Origin: M2408 sp040386975
GTDB lineage: Bacteria > Bacteroidota > Bacteroidia > Flavobacteriales_D > Crocinitomicaceae
Direction: 5' to 3'
Length of the DNA stretch: 64,000 nucleotides
NCBI GenBank assembly: GCA_040386975.1
Contig: JAZKEO010000013.1
Span: forward strand, 62,001 to 126,000
In this document: piece by piece, positions 9,801 to 17,996 of the stretch
Numbering within the stretch: the stretch's first letter is position 1
Layout: each line of letters opens with the position of its first letter
Made by a program: the position numbers and the translations under genes
The notes under the pieces: generated by a model
What the model saw: only the letters and a program-made list of their open reading frames with translations
Databases searched by the model: none
What the model was told of the DNA's origin: nothing

Positions 9801-9962
9801 GAACGGAGTGTTTTTGCAGGACTAGTTATGCTTATGACGGAATTGCGTTCCGTTCTCGGAACAAAGCATGAAGTCATAAGCATAACGTTCCTTTAGGAAG
9901 TCCCTTAAAAACACGACTAAAAGCCCTTTTTGCTTACTTTTTCGGCTTTGGGAAAAAGTAAG
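9801..9962. repeat. Structured intergenic element with nested hairpins
   Basis: Within the 600-nt gap 9535-10137. GTTATGCTTATGAC (9825-9838) and GTCATAAGCATAAC (9873-9886) form a perfect 14-bp stem. Inside its loop GTTCCG (9847-9852) and CGGAAC (9857-9862) form a second 6-bp stem with a TTCT loop. A third hairpin follows: CTTACTTTTTC (9933-9943) with GAAAAAGTAAG (9952-9962). A related TTACTTTTTT hairpin occurs at 21742-21768. No ORF with coding character; probably a dispersed non-coding repeat. Confidence 0.5.
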
Positions 9963-10109
9963 AAGATTTATTTAAAAATATGTTTTACACGATTTTACTT
10001 GTAACCATTTCCATTTTTTACATTTATTAAGTCAACTTAGGTTACTTAAAAAAATCGATTTCTTAACGAATATTAACTACATACTTAGTTTTTATTTTAC
10101 TTGAAAATC

Positions 10110-10117
10110 TATTTTTG
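10110..10117 (+). promoter_or_regulatory. -7 box TATTTTTG upstream of the 10138 gene
   Basis: Exact TAnnTTTG match 20 nt before the ATG. No convincing TTTG at the -33 position. Confidence 0.4.
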
Positions 10118-10137
10118 CAATCTCAAAAATGTAAATT

Positions 10138-11406
10138 ATGAAACAACTTCTATTGATTTTTAGTTTAATCTTCTTTGTCCAAACACAAGCTCAAACGAGG
10201 ACTAAATTACAGACATCTTTATCCGTCTTTTTGGATTGTTCAAATGGTGGAGAATGTTTCATCGATTTCATTCGCCAAGAGTTAAATATTTTGAATTTTG
10301 TTCGAGACAGAACAGATGCAGATGTTCAAATCATGATTACAAATCAATGGAATAGTAATGGTGGTGCAATTAGTAATTTAATTTTGATTGGGCGAAATTC
10401 GTTTGAAAGTCTTTCTGATACAGCAAGTTATTACATCGACCCAAATCTTACAGAAGATGAAAAACGCCATTTATTGGCTAAAAATATCAAAAGTGCATTG
10501 TTTCCTTTTCTATTGCAAACAGAAATTGGAAAAGAAATTGAAATTAATTTCCCAAGTCGTGAAGGAGTCAAACTCGACAGTATAGCAAAAGATCCCTGGA
10601 ATTTTTGGGTTTTTCAACTTGGAGTAAATGGAAGTTCTGATGGCAATGAAAACTATTTTAACATGAGTGGCTCAGGTTATTTTTCAATTAATCGAGAAAC
10701 AGAAAAATCAAGAACGGGAGCTTATTTTAACACCTATTTATCTAAACAAGAATACAAAGACAATGGCGAAACCTATATCTATGATTTTCAAACCTATTCT
10801 GCGGAATTAAATCACTCTGCAAAGTTAAATGAACATTTTGCAGTTGGAATTTCCAATTTCTACATGAATTCAATTTTTAGTAATTACAAACACCGTTTTT
10901 CATCACAACCACGATTAGAATACAGCATTTTCCCCTACAAAGATTTTAACACAAAACGATTGGTTTTTGGAGTTGAAATTGGCCCACAATATCAGCAATA
11001 TATGGATACAACAATTTATCTAAAAACAAAAGAAACACTGTTACAACAAAATTTATCCTTGATCTCTTCATTTACAAAACCTTGGGGAAGCATTAATATT
11101 GGTTTCTTTTGGAGTAACTATTTCCACGATATTAGCAAAAATCAATTCAGTATCAACGGAGCAATTTCCACTCGTTTATTTAAAGGTTTAAACCTAGCTA
11201 TTTGGGGAAATTATGCTTTTGTCCACGACCAAATTAATATCCGAAAAGGAGACATTCCGGTTGATCAACTTTTAGTCAAAAATAAGGAATTACTTTCAAG
11301 TTATAATTTCAACCTTGGAATGGGAATAAGTTATCGTTTTGGAAGTAAAAACAACAATCAAGTTTTCCCGAGTTTTAAAGGATTGAATTATTCGATAAAT
11401 TTTTAG
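10138..11406 (+). CDS. Putative outer-membrane beta-barrel protein with conserved N-terminal periplasmic domain
   Basis: 422 residues. Signal peptide 1-19 (LLLIFSLIFFVQTQAQ). Residues about 25-130 form a compact domain with SVFLDCSNGGECFIDFIRQELN and NFVRDRTDADVQIMITNQ, a pattern I recognise from unnamed Bacteroidota envelope proteins but cannot assign to a named family. Residues about 150-422 alternate polar and hydrophobic residues with Tyr/Phe/Trp-rich strands (YFSINRETEKSRTGAYFNTY, LNLAIWGNYAFVHDQ) and end SINF with a terminal Phe, as outer-membrane barrels do. It is convergent with the next gene, 3 nt apart. Function unknown. Confidence 0.65.
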   Translation: MKQLLLIFSLIFFVQTQAQTRTKLQTSLSVFLDCSNGGECFIDFIRQELNILNFVRDRTDADVQIMITNQWNSNGGAISNLILIGRNSFESLSDTASYYIDPNLTEDEKRHLLAKNIKSALFPFLLQTEIGKEIEINFPSREGVKLDSIAKDPWNFWVFQLGVNGSSDGNENYFNMSGSGYFSINRETEKSRTGAYFNTYLSKQEYKDNGETYIYDFQTYSAELNHSAKLNEHFAVGISNFYMNSIFSNYKHRFSSQPRLEYSIFPYKDFNTKRLVFGVEIGPQYQQYMDTTIYLKTKETLLQQNLSLISSFTKPWGSINIGFFWSNYFHDISKNQFSINGAISTRLFKGLNLAIWGNYAFVHDQINIRKGDIPVDQLLVKNKELLSSYNFNLGMGISYRFGSKNNNQVFPSFKGLNYSINF

Positions 11407-11409
11407 ATT

Positions 11410-12159
11410 TCATTTTTTCGACTTCTTAATATTTAATCCCACTTTTACTCCTAAAGAAATGTTAAACTTTTCTTTAACAAATGTTTCATATTGAGGGAAT
11501 TCACCATATAAATTAAAAGGGTTGTAAGGAACATCTAAAATAGTTAGTTTACCAGAAAAATGTGTGAAAATCATGTTACAGAATAATTGTAAATCTAATT
11601 TTTCTAAATCATGTTTTTTGCTCACTTCCATACCAAAACAAAAACCATCCATTTTAACTGATCTATGATGGTATGGACCATGTCCACCACTTGTGTATTC
11701 TGTATAACCTTTATTATTATACCACCAATTCCGATATCCGCCAATTAAACTTATTGAACTTTCATTGTTCATTCTAAAATTAATGAGCATAAAATTATTT
11801 AGGCCTTTAAAGTAGAATATATCGTTTGTTGGTGGAAAATAATAAGTTCTATAATTTGTTGGAAAAGTATAACTAAAACGGTATTCAGCAGAAATAATTT
11901 TGCTTAGTGGAAAACTGGCATAAGTACCATAGCTTCGAGATAAAAAGAAATACGGAATGACTCCAAGGTGTATTTTATTTTCATCTAATTTAAAATTTAT
12001 CTCATTATTCCCATACCTTGGCCTGGAATTATGAGTACCTTTTCTGAAATTTGAATAACGAGCTCTGTCACCACCATTGCGTTTGTTCGTATTCCCAATT
12101 TGTGAAAACAAACTTTGAGAAAACACAAAAATTAAGATAAGTAGTTTAAGCCATTTCAT
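11410..12159 (-). CDS. Hypothetical exported protein, probable outer-membrane barrel
   Basis: 249 residues. Signal peptide 1-19 (LLILIFVFSQSLFSQ), then a basic, Gly/Arg/Asn-rich linker (about 20-55) and Tyr/Phe-rich alternating segments (ISAEYRFSYTFPTNY, SISLIGGYRNWWYNN) that suggest a small barrel. The C-terminus is basic (NIKKSKK). I do not recognise a family. Its upstream region shares 27 identical bases with that of the WG-repeat gene (see 12165-12191). Confidence 0.6.
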   Translation of the reverse strand: MKWLKLLILIFVFSQSLFSQIGNTNKRNGGDRARYSNFRKGTHNSRPRYGNNEINFKLDENKIHLGVIPYFFLSRSYGTYASFPLSKIISAEYRFSYTFPTNYRTYYFPPTNDIFYFKGLNNFMLINFRMNNESSISLIGGYRNWWYNNKGYTEYTSGGHGPYHHRSVKMDGFCFGMEVSKKHDLEKLDLQLFCNMIFTHFSGKLTILDVPYNPFNLYGEFPQYETFVKEKFNISLGVKVGLNIKKSKK

Positions 12160-12164
12160 TCCAT

Positions 12165-12191
12165 AAATTTAATATAAAAACGATGCAAATT
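12165..12191 (-). promoter_or_regulatory. Upstream element shared with the WG-repeat gene, copy 1
   Basis: 27 bp identical to 13116-13142, beginning 5 nt upstream of the start codon at 12159. In minus orientation it carries ATTTGCATCG and a T-rich stretch. The flanks (ATTCC next to the ATG, and a GTTGGA motif further up) are also partly conserved. It may be a shared promoter or 5' leader, or a footprint of local duplication. Confidence 0.45.
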
Positions 12192-12228
12192 CTAAATGGT
12201 TGGAATGAATAAAATGTCTTAAAATTCC

Positions 12229-13110
12229 TCATTCATCCTCTACAAGAGTTGTTTCTCCATTTTCAAAAATATAAAATTGATTGCCATTCAAATAAACCTT
12301 CCCTTTACCGGACTTAAATTCTTCAGCAAATTCGTAAATCAAAGGAATTATTACTTTACCTTTCTTATTTAAATATCCCCATTTAATTCCTTTTTTTACA
12401 GGAGCAAGTCCTTCCGAAAATTTACCACAAAGATTATATTCTAAGGGAATTATTACTTTTCCTGATTTATTGATGAATCCCCATTCATAATTAATCGAAA
12501 CAGCAACCAATCCTTCAGAAAAATTACCCGATAAGTCATATTTTGAAGATATTACTTCTTTACCTGTTTTATCTATGAAACCAATTTTCTCTTTTAACCT
12601 GAAAGCTGCTAATCCTTCAGAAAATTTTGAAGGAGTTTCACCCCCTGTAAAATCGTATTTTAATGGAATGATTATCTTTCCTGTTTTATCGATAAATCCC
12701 CATTTTTGGTTAATTGAAACAGCAGCTAAACCCTCGGAAAATTCCCCTACATTATCATAGCTAAAGGGAGTAAGTTCTTCACCGTTTTTACTTATGAAAC
12801 CCATTTTCCCATTTTGAGTGACGGCTGAAATACCTTCTGAAAATCCATAGAAATAATCGTATTTCAGTGGAATTATCTCTTTTCCTGTTTTGTCAATATA
12901 ACCAACTTTTTGGTTGAGAGTCACTTTAGCCAAATCATAATTGTAATTTTGAAAATCTTCTGCCCAATCGTATTTGGCTTCAATGAGAATATTTCCCTTT
13001 TCATCTTTGTATCCCCATTTATTTTTTTCGTCTTTAAATGGAGTTAATTCTTGTGCTCCTGAAACAGTTATGAAACAAACAGTTAGAAGAATTGTTATTA
13101 TCTTTTTCAT
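12229..13110 (-). CDS. WG-repeat protein
   Basis: 293 residues. Signal peptide 1-19 (ITILLTVCFITVSGAQ) followed by seven WG-type repeats of about 32-40 residues. Each carries a K(W/V/M/I)G(Y/F)(I/K/L)(D/S/N)K.G motif, then IIPLKYD or a variant, then F.EGLA. WG repeats form beta-structured, propeller- or solenoid-like folds in exported proteins and are usually binding modules. Substrate unknown. It may be co-transcribed with the gene downstream at 11410-12159 (69 nt gap), though each has its own upstream element. Confidence 0.8.
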   Translation of the reverse strand: MKKIITILLTVCFITVSGAQELTPFKDEKNKWGYKDEKGNILIEAKYDWAEDFQNYNYDLAKVTLNQKVGYIDKTGKEIIPLKYDYFYGFSEGISAVTQNGKMGFISKNGEELTPFSYDNVGEFSEGLAAVSINQKWGFIDKTGKIIIPLKYDFTGGETPSKFSEGLAAFRLKEKIGFIDKTGKEVISSKYDLSGNFSEGLVAVSINYEWGFINKSGKVIIPLEYNLCGKFSEGLAPVKKGIKWGYLNKKGKVIIPLIYEFAEEFKSGKGKVYLNGNQFYIFENGETTLVEDE

Positions 13111-13115
13111 TCCCC

Positions 13116-13142
13116 AAATTTAATATAAAAACGATGCAAATT
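13116..13142 (-). promoter_or_regulatory. Upstream element shared with the 12159 gene, copy 2, with -7 box
   Basis: Identical to 12165-12191. Here its upstream edge completes TAAATTTG on the minus strand (13144-13137), an exact TAnnTTTG box 26 nt before the ATG at 13110. The first copy has TAGAATTTG at the same place, one base longer than consensus. Confidence 0.45.
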
Positions 13143-13180
13143 TATATCGTTGGAAAATCGATTTTTTAAATTCTATAATG

Positions 13181-13188
13181 TAATTTTG
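13181..13188 (+). promoter_or_regulatory. -7 box TAATTTTG of hutU
   Basis: Exact TAnnTTTG match 15 nt before the ATG at 13204, in the divergent region between the WG gene and hutU. No clear -33 TTTG. Confidence 0.45.
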
Positions 13189-13203
13189 CAAAAAAATTTC
13201 ATC

Positions 13204-15204
13204 ATGACAACACAAGAATTTCAAAACGACATCAGACAAGGTATTCCAACAGTTTTACCTCCAAAAAAGGAATATGAAATAAACATTAATCATGCTCCAA
13301 AACGAAAAGAAATTCTTTCTGATGATGAAAAAAAATTAGCTATTCGCAACGCTTTACGTTATTTCCCTCAGTCATTCCACGCTGAATTAGCTCCAGAATT
13401 TATGGAGGAATTGAATACGTACGGAAGAATCTACATGTATCGTTTCAGACCAGATTACCGTATGTTTGCCCGACCAATTTCTGATTATCCAGGAAATTCT
13501 GAGCAAGCAAAAGCAATCATGTTGATGATACAAAATAACTTAGATTATGCCGTTGCTCAGCATCCACATGAGTTAATTACTTATGGTGGAAATGGAGCAG
13601 TTTTCCAAAATTGGATTCAATACCGTTTGACAATGAAATATTTGTCGGAAATGACTGACGACCAAACTTTAACCATGTATTCGGGTCATCCGATGGGTTT
13701 ATTTCCTTCTCATAAAGATGCTCCACGCGTTGTTGTTACAAACGGAATGGTTATCCCAAATTACTCTAAACCAGATGATTGGGAAAAAATGAACGCTTTA
13801 GGTGTTTCTCAATATGGACAAATGACAGCTGGTTCTTACATGTACATCGGACCACAAGGAATTGTTCACGGGACGACGATTACGGTTTTAAACGGTTTTC
13901 GTAAAATCAAAAAATCTCCTTCGGGCTCACTTTTTGTAACTTCTGGTCTTGGCGGAATGTCAGGAGCTCAACCAAAAGCTGGAAATATTGCTGGTTGCGT
14001 TACTGTTTGTGCCGAAGTAAATCCAAAAATCACTAAAATTCGCCACGAACAAGGCTGGATCAATGAAATTTGTTCAACCTTAGAAGATTTAGTAAATCGT
14101 GTTCGTAAAGCACAAGAGAATAAAGAAATTATTTCAATCGCCTATTTAGGAAATATCGTTGACGTATGGGAAAAATTTGATACTGAAAACATTCACATCG
14201 ACTTAGGTTCTGATCAAACGTCTTTACACAATCCTTGGGCAGGAGGTTATTATCCTGTTGGACTTTCGTTCGAAGATTCAAATAAAATGATGGCCGAAAA
14301 TCCTGATTTGTTTAAACAAAAAGTGCAAGAAACTTTGGTTAGACATGCTTCCGCAATCAATAAACACACAGCAAAAGGAACGTATTTCTTTGATTATGGA
14401 AACGCATTTTTATTGGAAGCTTCACGTGCTGGTGCTGAAGTAATGGCTGTAAATGGAATTGATTTCAAATATCCATCTTATGTGCAAGACATCATGGGAC
14501 CAATGTGTTTTGATTACGGTTTTGGACCTTTCCGCTGGGTTTGTGCTTCTGGGAAAACGGAAGATTTAGCTAAAACAGATAAAATCGCTTGTGATGTGTT
14601 GGAAGAAATGATGAAAAACAGTCCCGTTGAAATTCAGCAACAAATGGCTGATAACATTCAATGGATTAAAGGTGCACAAGAAAATAAATTGGTTGTTGGT
14701 TCGCAAGCACGTATTTTATACGCCGATGCAGAAGGAAGAATGCGTATTGCCGAAGCGTTCAATAATGCTATTGCAAAAGGCGAAATCGGAATGGTAGTTT
14801 TAGGCCGCGATCACCACGATGTTTCGGGAACAGATTCACCTTACCGTGAAACATCAAACATTTACGATGGTTCAAAATTCACTGCAGACATGGCGATTCA
14901 CAACGTGATTGGAGATGGTTTCCGTGGTGCAACTTGGATTTCTATCCACAATGGTGGTGGAGTAGGTTGGGGAGAAGTTATCAACGGAGGTTTTGGAATG
15001 TTATTGGATGGAACACAAGATGCAGACAGACGATTAAAAATGATGTTACATTGGGACGTAAACAATGGAATTTCTCGTCGCTCTTGGGCAAGAAACGAAG
15101 GTGCAATTTTTGCTATTAAACGTGCTATGGAACAAGAGCCAAGATTGAAAGTTACGATTCCTGAGTTGGTGGATGATCGTTTGATTGATGAATTGAAAAT
15201 GTAA
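13204..15204 (+). CDS. hutU: Urocanate hydratase
   Basis: 666 residues, the long form seen in Bacteroidota. It converts urocanate to 4-imidazolone-5-propionate, the second step of histidine degradation, with tightly bound NAD. Visible: TYGGNGAVFQNWIQYRLTMK (N-terminal region), FVTSGLGGMSGAQPKAGNIAG (NAD-binding loop), the active-site Cys region FGFGPFRWVCASG, and GRDHHDVSGTDSPYRETSNI. The ATG at 13204 is chosen over an upstream in-frame ATG at 13150 because that one precedes the predicted promoter box and adds residues foreign to the family. Other hut genes are not in the window. Confidence 0.95.
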   Translation: MTTQEFQNDIRQGIPTVLPPKKEYEININHAPKRKEILSDDEKKLAIRNALRYFPQSFHAELAPEFMEELNTYGRIYMYRFRPDYRMFARPISDYPGNSEQAKAIMLMIQNNLDYAVAQHPHELITYGGNGAVFQNWIQYRLTMKYLSEMTDDQTLTMYSGHPMGLFPSHKDAPRVVVTNGMVIPNYSKPDDWEKMNALGVSQYGQMTAGSYMYIGPQGIVHGTTITVLNGFRKIKKSPSGSLFVTSGLGGMSGAQPKAGNIAGCVTVCAEVNPKITKIRHEQGWINEICSTLEDLVNRVRKAQENKEIISIAYLGNIVDVWEKFDTENIHIDLGSDQTSLHNPWAGGYYPVGLSFEDSNKMMAENPDLFKQKVQETLVRHASAINKHTAKGTYFFDYGNAFLLEASRAGAEVMAVNGIDFKYPSYVQDIMGPMCFDYGFGPFRWVCASGKTEDLAKTDKIACDVLEEMMKNSPVEIQQQMADNIQWIKGAQENKLVVGSQARILYADAEGRMRIAEAFNNAIAKGEIGMVVLGRDHHDVSGTDSPYRETSNIYDGSKFTADMAIHNVIGDGFRGATWISIHNGGGVGWGEVINGGFGMLLDGTQDADRRLKMMLHWDVNNGISRRSWARNEGAIFAIKRAMEQEPRLKVTIPELVDDRLIDELKM

Positions 15205-15212
15205 AATTGAGA

Positions 15213-15824
15213 ATGAAGAATATATTTTACATAAATCAAAAGAGACTGCTAATTACTTTAATTGTTTTTTCTGTAGTCGCTTGTAAATCTGAAAGTAAGA
15301 AAGAACAGGTTTTTAAAAATGAAGAAATTGTGAATACAGTTGATTCTTCTAATTTCGATAATATCAAAGGAAAACTCTTTTCCTTTCAACCAACAAATGA
15401 TTCTAAATTTTGTGATTTATCAAAAATAATTGAAACTGATTGTGGTATTGGTTACTTTTATTTTAACAATAAAAACAAGATTACATTTACTTTTGAATGT
15501 GTTGGTGATACTTCAATAGTATATTTTTTAGGTTCCTATAAAAAAGATAAAAATTCACTCAAGTGTCATTTTGATTATTCTTACGAATGTTTTTTTGATT
15601 CAATAGATGATAAATTTATGGGTAAAGGGAATTTAGTAAGTAAAAAGGATTGGTTTGACATCGAAGTTTTAGTTTCAAATTGTCCTGAAACCTATGGATA
15701 TATTGGTGAATATGCGGATTCAAAAGACAAAGCTTATTATTTAATTCAAAGAGCTAACAAAAGACAAAGTGAAATTTTTTGGAATTTCTTTAAAACTTCA
15801 AAAGTAAAAGCTGAATATTTATAA
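15213..15824 (+). CDS. Putative lipoprotein
   Basis: 203 residues from ATG 15213, 8 nt after hutU. A TTG six bases upstream is in frame but less likely. The lipobox is FSVVAC at about 20-25, followed by a charged linker. The remainder contains pairs of Cys (FCDLSKIIETDCG, CHFDYSYECFFD) and beta-rich segments; no family recognised. It could be transcribed with hutU because of the short gap, but nothing links it to histidine use. Confidence 0.6.
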   Translation: MKNIFYINQKRLLITLIVFSVVACKSESKKEQVFKNEEIVNTVDSSNFDNIKGKLFSFQPTNDSKFCDLSKIIETDCGIGYFYFNNKNKITFTFECVGDTSIVYFLGSYKKDKNSLKCHFDYSYECFFDSIDDKFMGKGNLVSKKDWFDIEVLVSNCPETYGYIGEYADSKDKAYYLIQRANKRQSEIFWNFFKTSKVKAEYL

Positions 15825-15875
15825 AACATTTTGCGGTAAATAAATTATTAATCTCCGCAAAAAATACGGTAAAAA

Positions 15876-15907
15876 TTTGTTTATTCAACGAATAAGTAAT
15901 ATATTTG
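15876..15907 (+). promoter_or_regulatory. Promoter of the Fic gene
   Basis: TTTG (15876-15879), 20 nt, TATATTTG (15900-15907): a full consensus. It overlaps an upstream in-frame TTG (15905), which argues for the ATG at 15926 as the true start. Confidence 0.65.
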
Positions 15908-15925
15908 TTGCGTAAAGTGAGTTTT

Positions 15926-17026
15926 ATGCCAAGATATGTACATCAAACAAAAGATTGGCCAGAGTTTCTCTGGGATAATGATTTATTGTTAAATCTTCTA
16001 GGAGAGGTACGTAATCTTCAAGGAAAATTAGTGGGAAAAATGGAAGCTTTAGGTTTTGATTTTCGTGAAAAAGCCTTACTCAAAACCTTAACTTTAGATG
16101 TACTCAAATCTTCTGAAATTGAAGGAGAAATCTTTAAAATTGAAGAAGTTCGTTCTTCCTTAGCAAAAAAATTGGGGATGGATTTACCTGATTTGGTTCC
16201 TTATGACAGAAATATTGATGGTGTTGCAGATGTTTTGGTTGATGCTACTCGAAACAATCGTGATTTATTAACGGAAGAACGCCTTTTTTCTTGGCATGCA
16301 GCTTTATTTCCAACAGGAAGAAGCGGAATGCATAAAATAACTGTTGGTGATTGGCGCCAAGATGAAGGTGGACCGATGCAAGTTGTTTCTGGTGCAATGG
16401 GAAAAGAATTTGTTCATTTTGAAGCACCAGCATCCAAACGTGTTCCAGAAGAAATGGAAAAATTCATAACTTGGTTTAACGAAGAAACGCAACTCGAACC
16501 AGTATTAAAAGCAGCTGTTGCTCATTTTTGGTTTATTACAATACATCCATTTGATGATGGAAACGGACGAATCGCTCGTGCTTTGACAGATATGCTTTTG
16601 GCTCGTGCTGATGGAATCAACCAACGTTTTTATAGTATGTCGGCTCAAATTCGTTTGGAAAGAAAACGGTATTATGCAATCCTTGAAACTTGCCAAAAAA
16701 GTTCCATAGATATTACTTCCTGGATGGTTTGGTTTTTAGAATGTTTACAAAAAGCACTCAAAGCGACAGATGGAATCTTAGCAGATGTTTTACAAAAATC
16801 TGATTTTTGGCGTGATAATATGCAAACGCAACTCAACGAGCGTCAACATAAAATGCTCAACAAAGTATTGGATGGTTTTGATGGAAAATTGACCTCTTCA
16901 AAATGGGCAAAAATGTGTAAATGTTCAACAGATACAGCATTGAGAGATATACAAGATTTAATCTCAAAAGGAATTTTGAAAAAAGAAGAATCAGGAGGTA
17001 GAAGTTCGGCTTATGAATTAAAATAA
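15926..17026 (+). CDS. Fic family AMP-transferase with N-terminal DUF4172-like domain
   Basis: 366 residues. The catalytic motif HPFDDGNGRIAR is at 207-218 and matches HPFx(D/E)GNGRxxR, so nucleotidyl (usually AMP) transfer to a Ser/Thr/Tyr hydroxyl is expected. The N-terminal region (WPEFLWDNDLLLNLL, QGKLVGKMEALGFD) resembles DUF4172. S62-SEI-E66-G67 fits the inhibitory motif (S/T)xxxE(G/N), which places its Glu in the ATP pocket; the protein is therefore probably self-inhibited (class II). The C-terminal about 60 residues look like a winged helix (KCSTDTALRDIQDLISKGIL). Cytoplasmic, with its own promoter and no separate antitoxin next to it. Target unknown. Confidence 0.88.
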   Translation: MPRYVHQTKDWPEFLWDNDLLLNLLGEVRNLQGKLVGKMEALGFDFREKALLKTLTLDVLKSSEIEGEIFKIEEVRSSLAKKLGMDLPDLVPYDRNIDGVADVLVDATRNNRDLLTEERLFSWHAALFPTGRSGMHKITVGDWRQDEGGPMQVVSGAMGKEFVHFEAPASKRVPEEMEKFITWFNEETQLEPVLKAAVAHFWFITIHPFDDGNGRIARALTDMLLARADGINQRFYSMSAQIRLERKRYYAILETCQKSSIDITSWMVWFLECLQKALKATDGILADVLQKSDFWRDNMQTQLNERQHKMLNKVLDGFDGKLTSSKWAKMCKCSTDTALRDIQDLISKGILKKEESGGRSSAYELK

Positions 17027-17057
17027 ACTGAACTTTTATTTTTAAAATTCAGTTTAT
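17023..17057 (+). terminator. Hairpin at the Fic stop codon
   Basis: ATAAACTGAA (17023-17032) pairs perfectly with TTCAGTTTAT (17048-17057); CTTTT/AAAA inside extends it. No T-run follows, so termination is uncertain. Confidence 0.35.
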
Positions 17058-17087
17058 AATCCGTATTTTCGTCTTTTACTTTCCTAA

Positions 17088-17210
17088 ATGCTCATTTTTG
17101 TAGCTAAAATAACTGAAAGATTAATTGACACCTTGGATTTTATTTTCAAAAATCCCAGCAAAAGAAATTTATTTACTCGGATAGTTTGATTGATGAATTA
17201 AAAGTATAAA
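17088..17210 (+). pseudogene. Chimeric remnant: 5' end of the DUF7033 deacetylase gene joined to the 3' end of hutU
   Basis: 17082-17155 matches the start of the 19307 gene nearly base for base (both have CTCATTTTTGTAG, AAAATAACTGAAAGATTAAT and CCTTGGATTTTATTTTCAA). After a deletion of about 58 nt, 17159-17184 matches its AACAAAAGAAATTTATTTA segment. From about 17180 the sequence follows the end of hutU instead (GTTTGATTGATGAATT, then AAAAnTnTAAAATT), with the same stop position. The remaining ORF is 33 codons and stops at 17189. Order 5'-deacetylase then 3'-hutU is the junction expected from tandem duplication of the hutU-to-deacetylase interval. Confidence 0.65.
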
Positions 17211-17333
17211 ATTTAGACCGTCGAAGACAGCAACGAAGTTAATGAAGAAAAACACACTATTTATTAATTTCTTGTTTACTTGACATCTTTGATATAATTT
17301 GCAGAATTATAAAATTTAATTTATGTTTGTGCC

Positions 17334-17996
17334 ATGAAAATTAAGCAGATACTTTTTATCTTTTTTTTCTCAAACTTGCTTTTTTTGAGTGCTCAAGAAT
17401 TCAATAAAGGTTACGTTGGCTTTTCATACTTAAATACAAATTTAGTAAACCGCCCAGGAAATTTACAGCTTGATATGTATGCTCGCTCTATTAACAAATT
17501 AGAGAATATTAGTTTACCTAAAAGAATGGATGGTATGACTTTCACTTTTATGGGGGTAAAAGAAATCTCAGAAAATGCTGAAGTTTTTGGAGAAATGGAA
17601 TTTGCAAATAGGAGTTTCATCACTGAAAAGAGTGCTAGTGATTATGAATTAAAAGTCAGAATAAATACACTTAAATTTATATCAACTGGAGGAAGGATTC
17701 ACATCTTTCGTTTTGGTTTTTCATTACTTGATATCAATCGTATTACTATCAAACAAAAAGGAGTTGAGTTTGAAAACACCGGTTTAAGTAAATGGGTGCC
17801 ATACTACCAGAAAAAAACGATAACCAATTTCGGTAGTACTTTTAAGTTGGGCTTTCATTTTCCATTAGGTGATTTTGCTGCTTTTGAGCTCTTAGGTATC
17901 TATCAAACGATGTGGTTTCCAAATAAATTTTCAATTCCATTTAGAGCTAATAACTTAGGTATAAGTGCTTCATTATTAATTAATTTCATGCAATGA
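17334..17996 (+). CDS. Exported protein of unknown function, first gene of a three-gene envelope operon
   Basis: 220 residues with signal peptide 1-20 (ILFIFFFSNLLFLSAQ). The body is beta-rich with alternating residues (GMTFTFMGVKEISENAEVFGEMEF, IHIFRFGFSLLDINRI) and ends LLINFMQ, consistent with a small outer-membrane barrel. No family recognised. Its stop overlaps the next start (ATGA), so translation is likely coupled. The 300-nt region upstream holds only the chimeric remnant and AT-rich sequence; no exact -7 box was found. Confidence 0.6.
   Translation: MKIKQILFIFFFSNLLFLSAQEFNKGYVGFSYLNTNLVNRPGNLQLDMYARSINKLENISLPKRMDGMTFTFMGVKEISENAEVFGEMEFANRSFITEKSASDYELKVRINTLKFISTGGRIHIFRFGFSLLDINRITIKQKGVEFENTGLSKWVPYYQKKTITNFGSTFKLGFHFPLGDFAAFELLGIYQTMWFPNKFSIPFRANNLGISASLLINFMQ

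Noticed and set aside
14898..15239. Minus-strand ORF inside hutU
   Set aside because: Antisense shadow of a strongly conserved enzyme; composition reflects hutU codons and there is no promoter.
15926..17026. Fic as the toxin of a toxin-antitoxin pair
   Set aside because: No small antitoxin ORF on either side; the inhibitory motif is internal.
17280..17301. Sigma-70-like promoter (TTGACA and TATAAT) upstream of 17334
   Set aside because: Spacing is only 7 nt and the host uses the TTTG/TAnnTTTG consensus; the Bacteroidota box here is off by one base.
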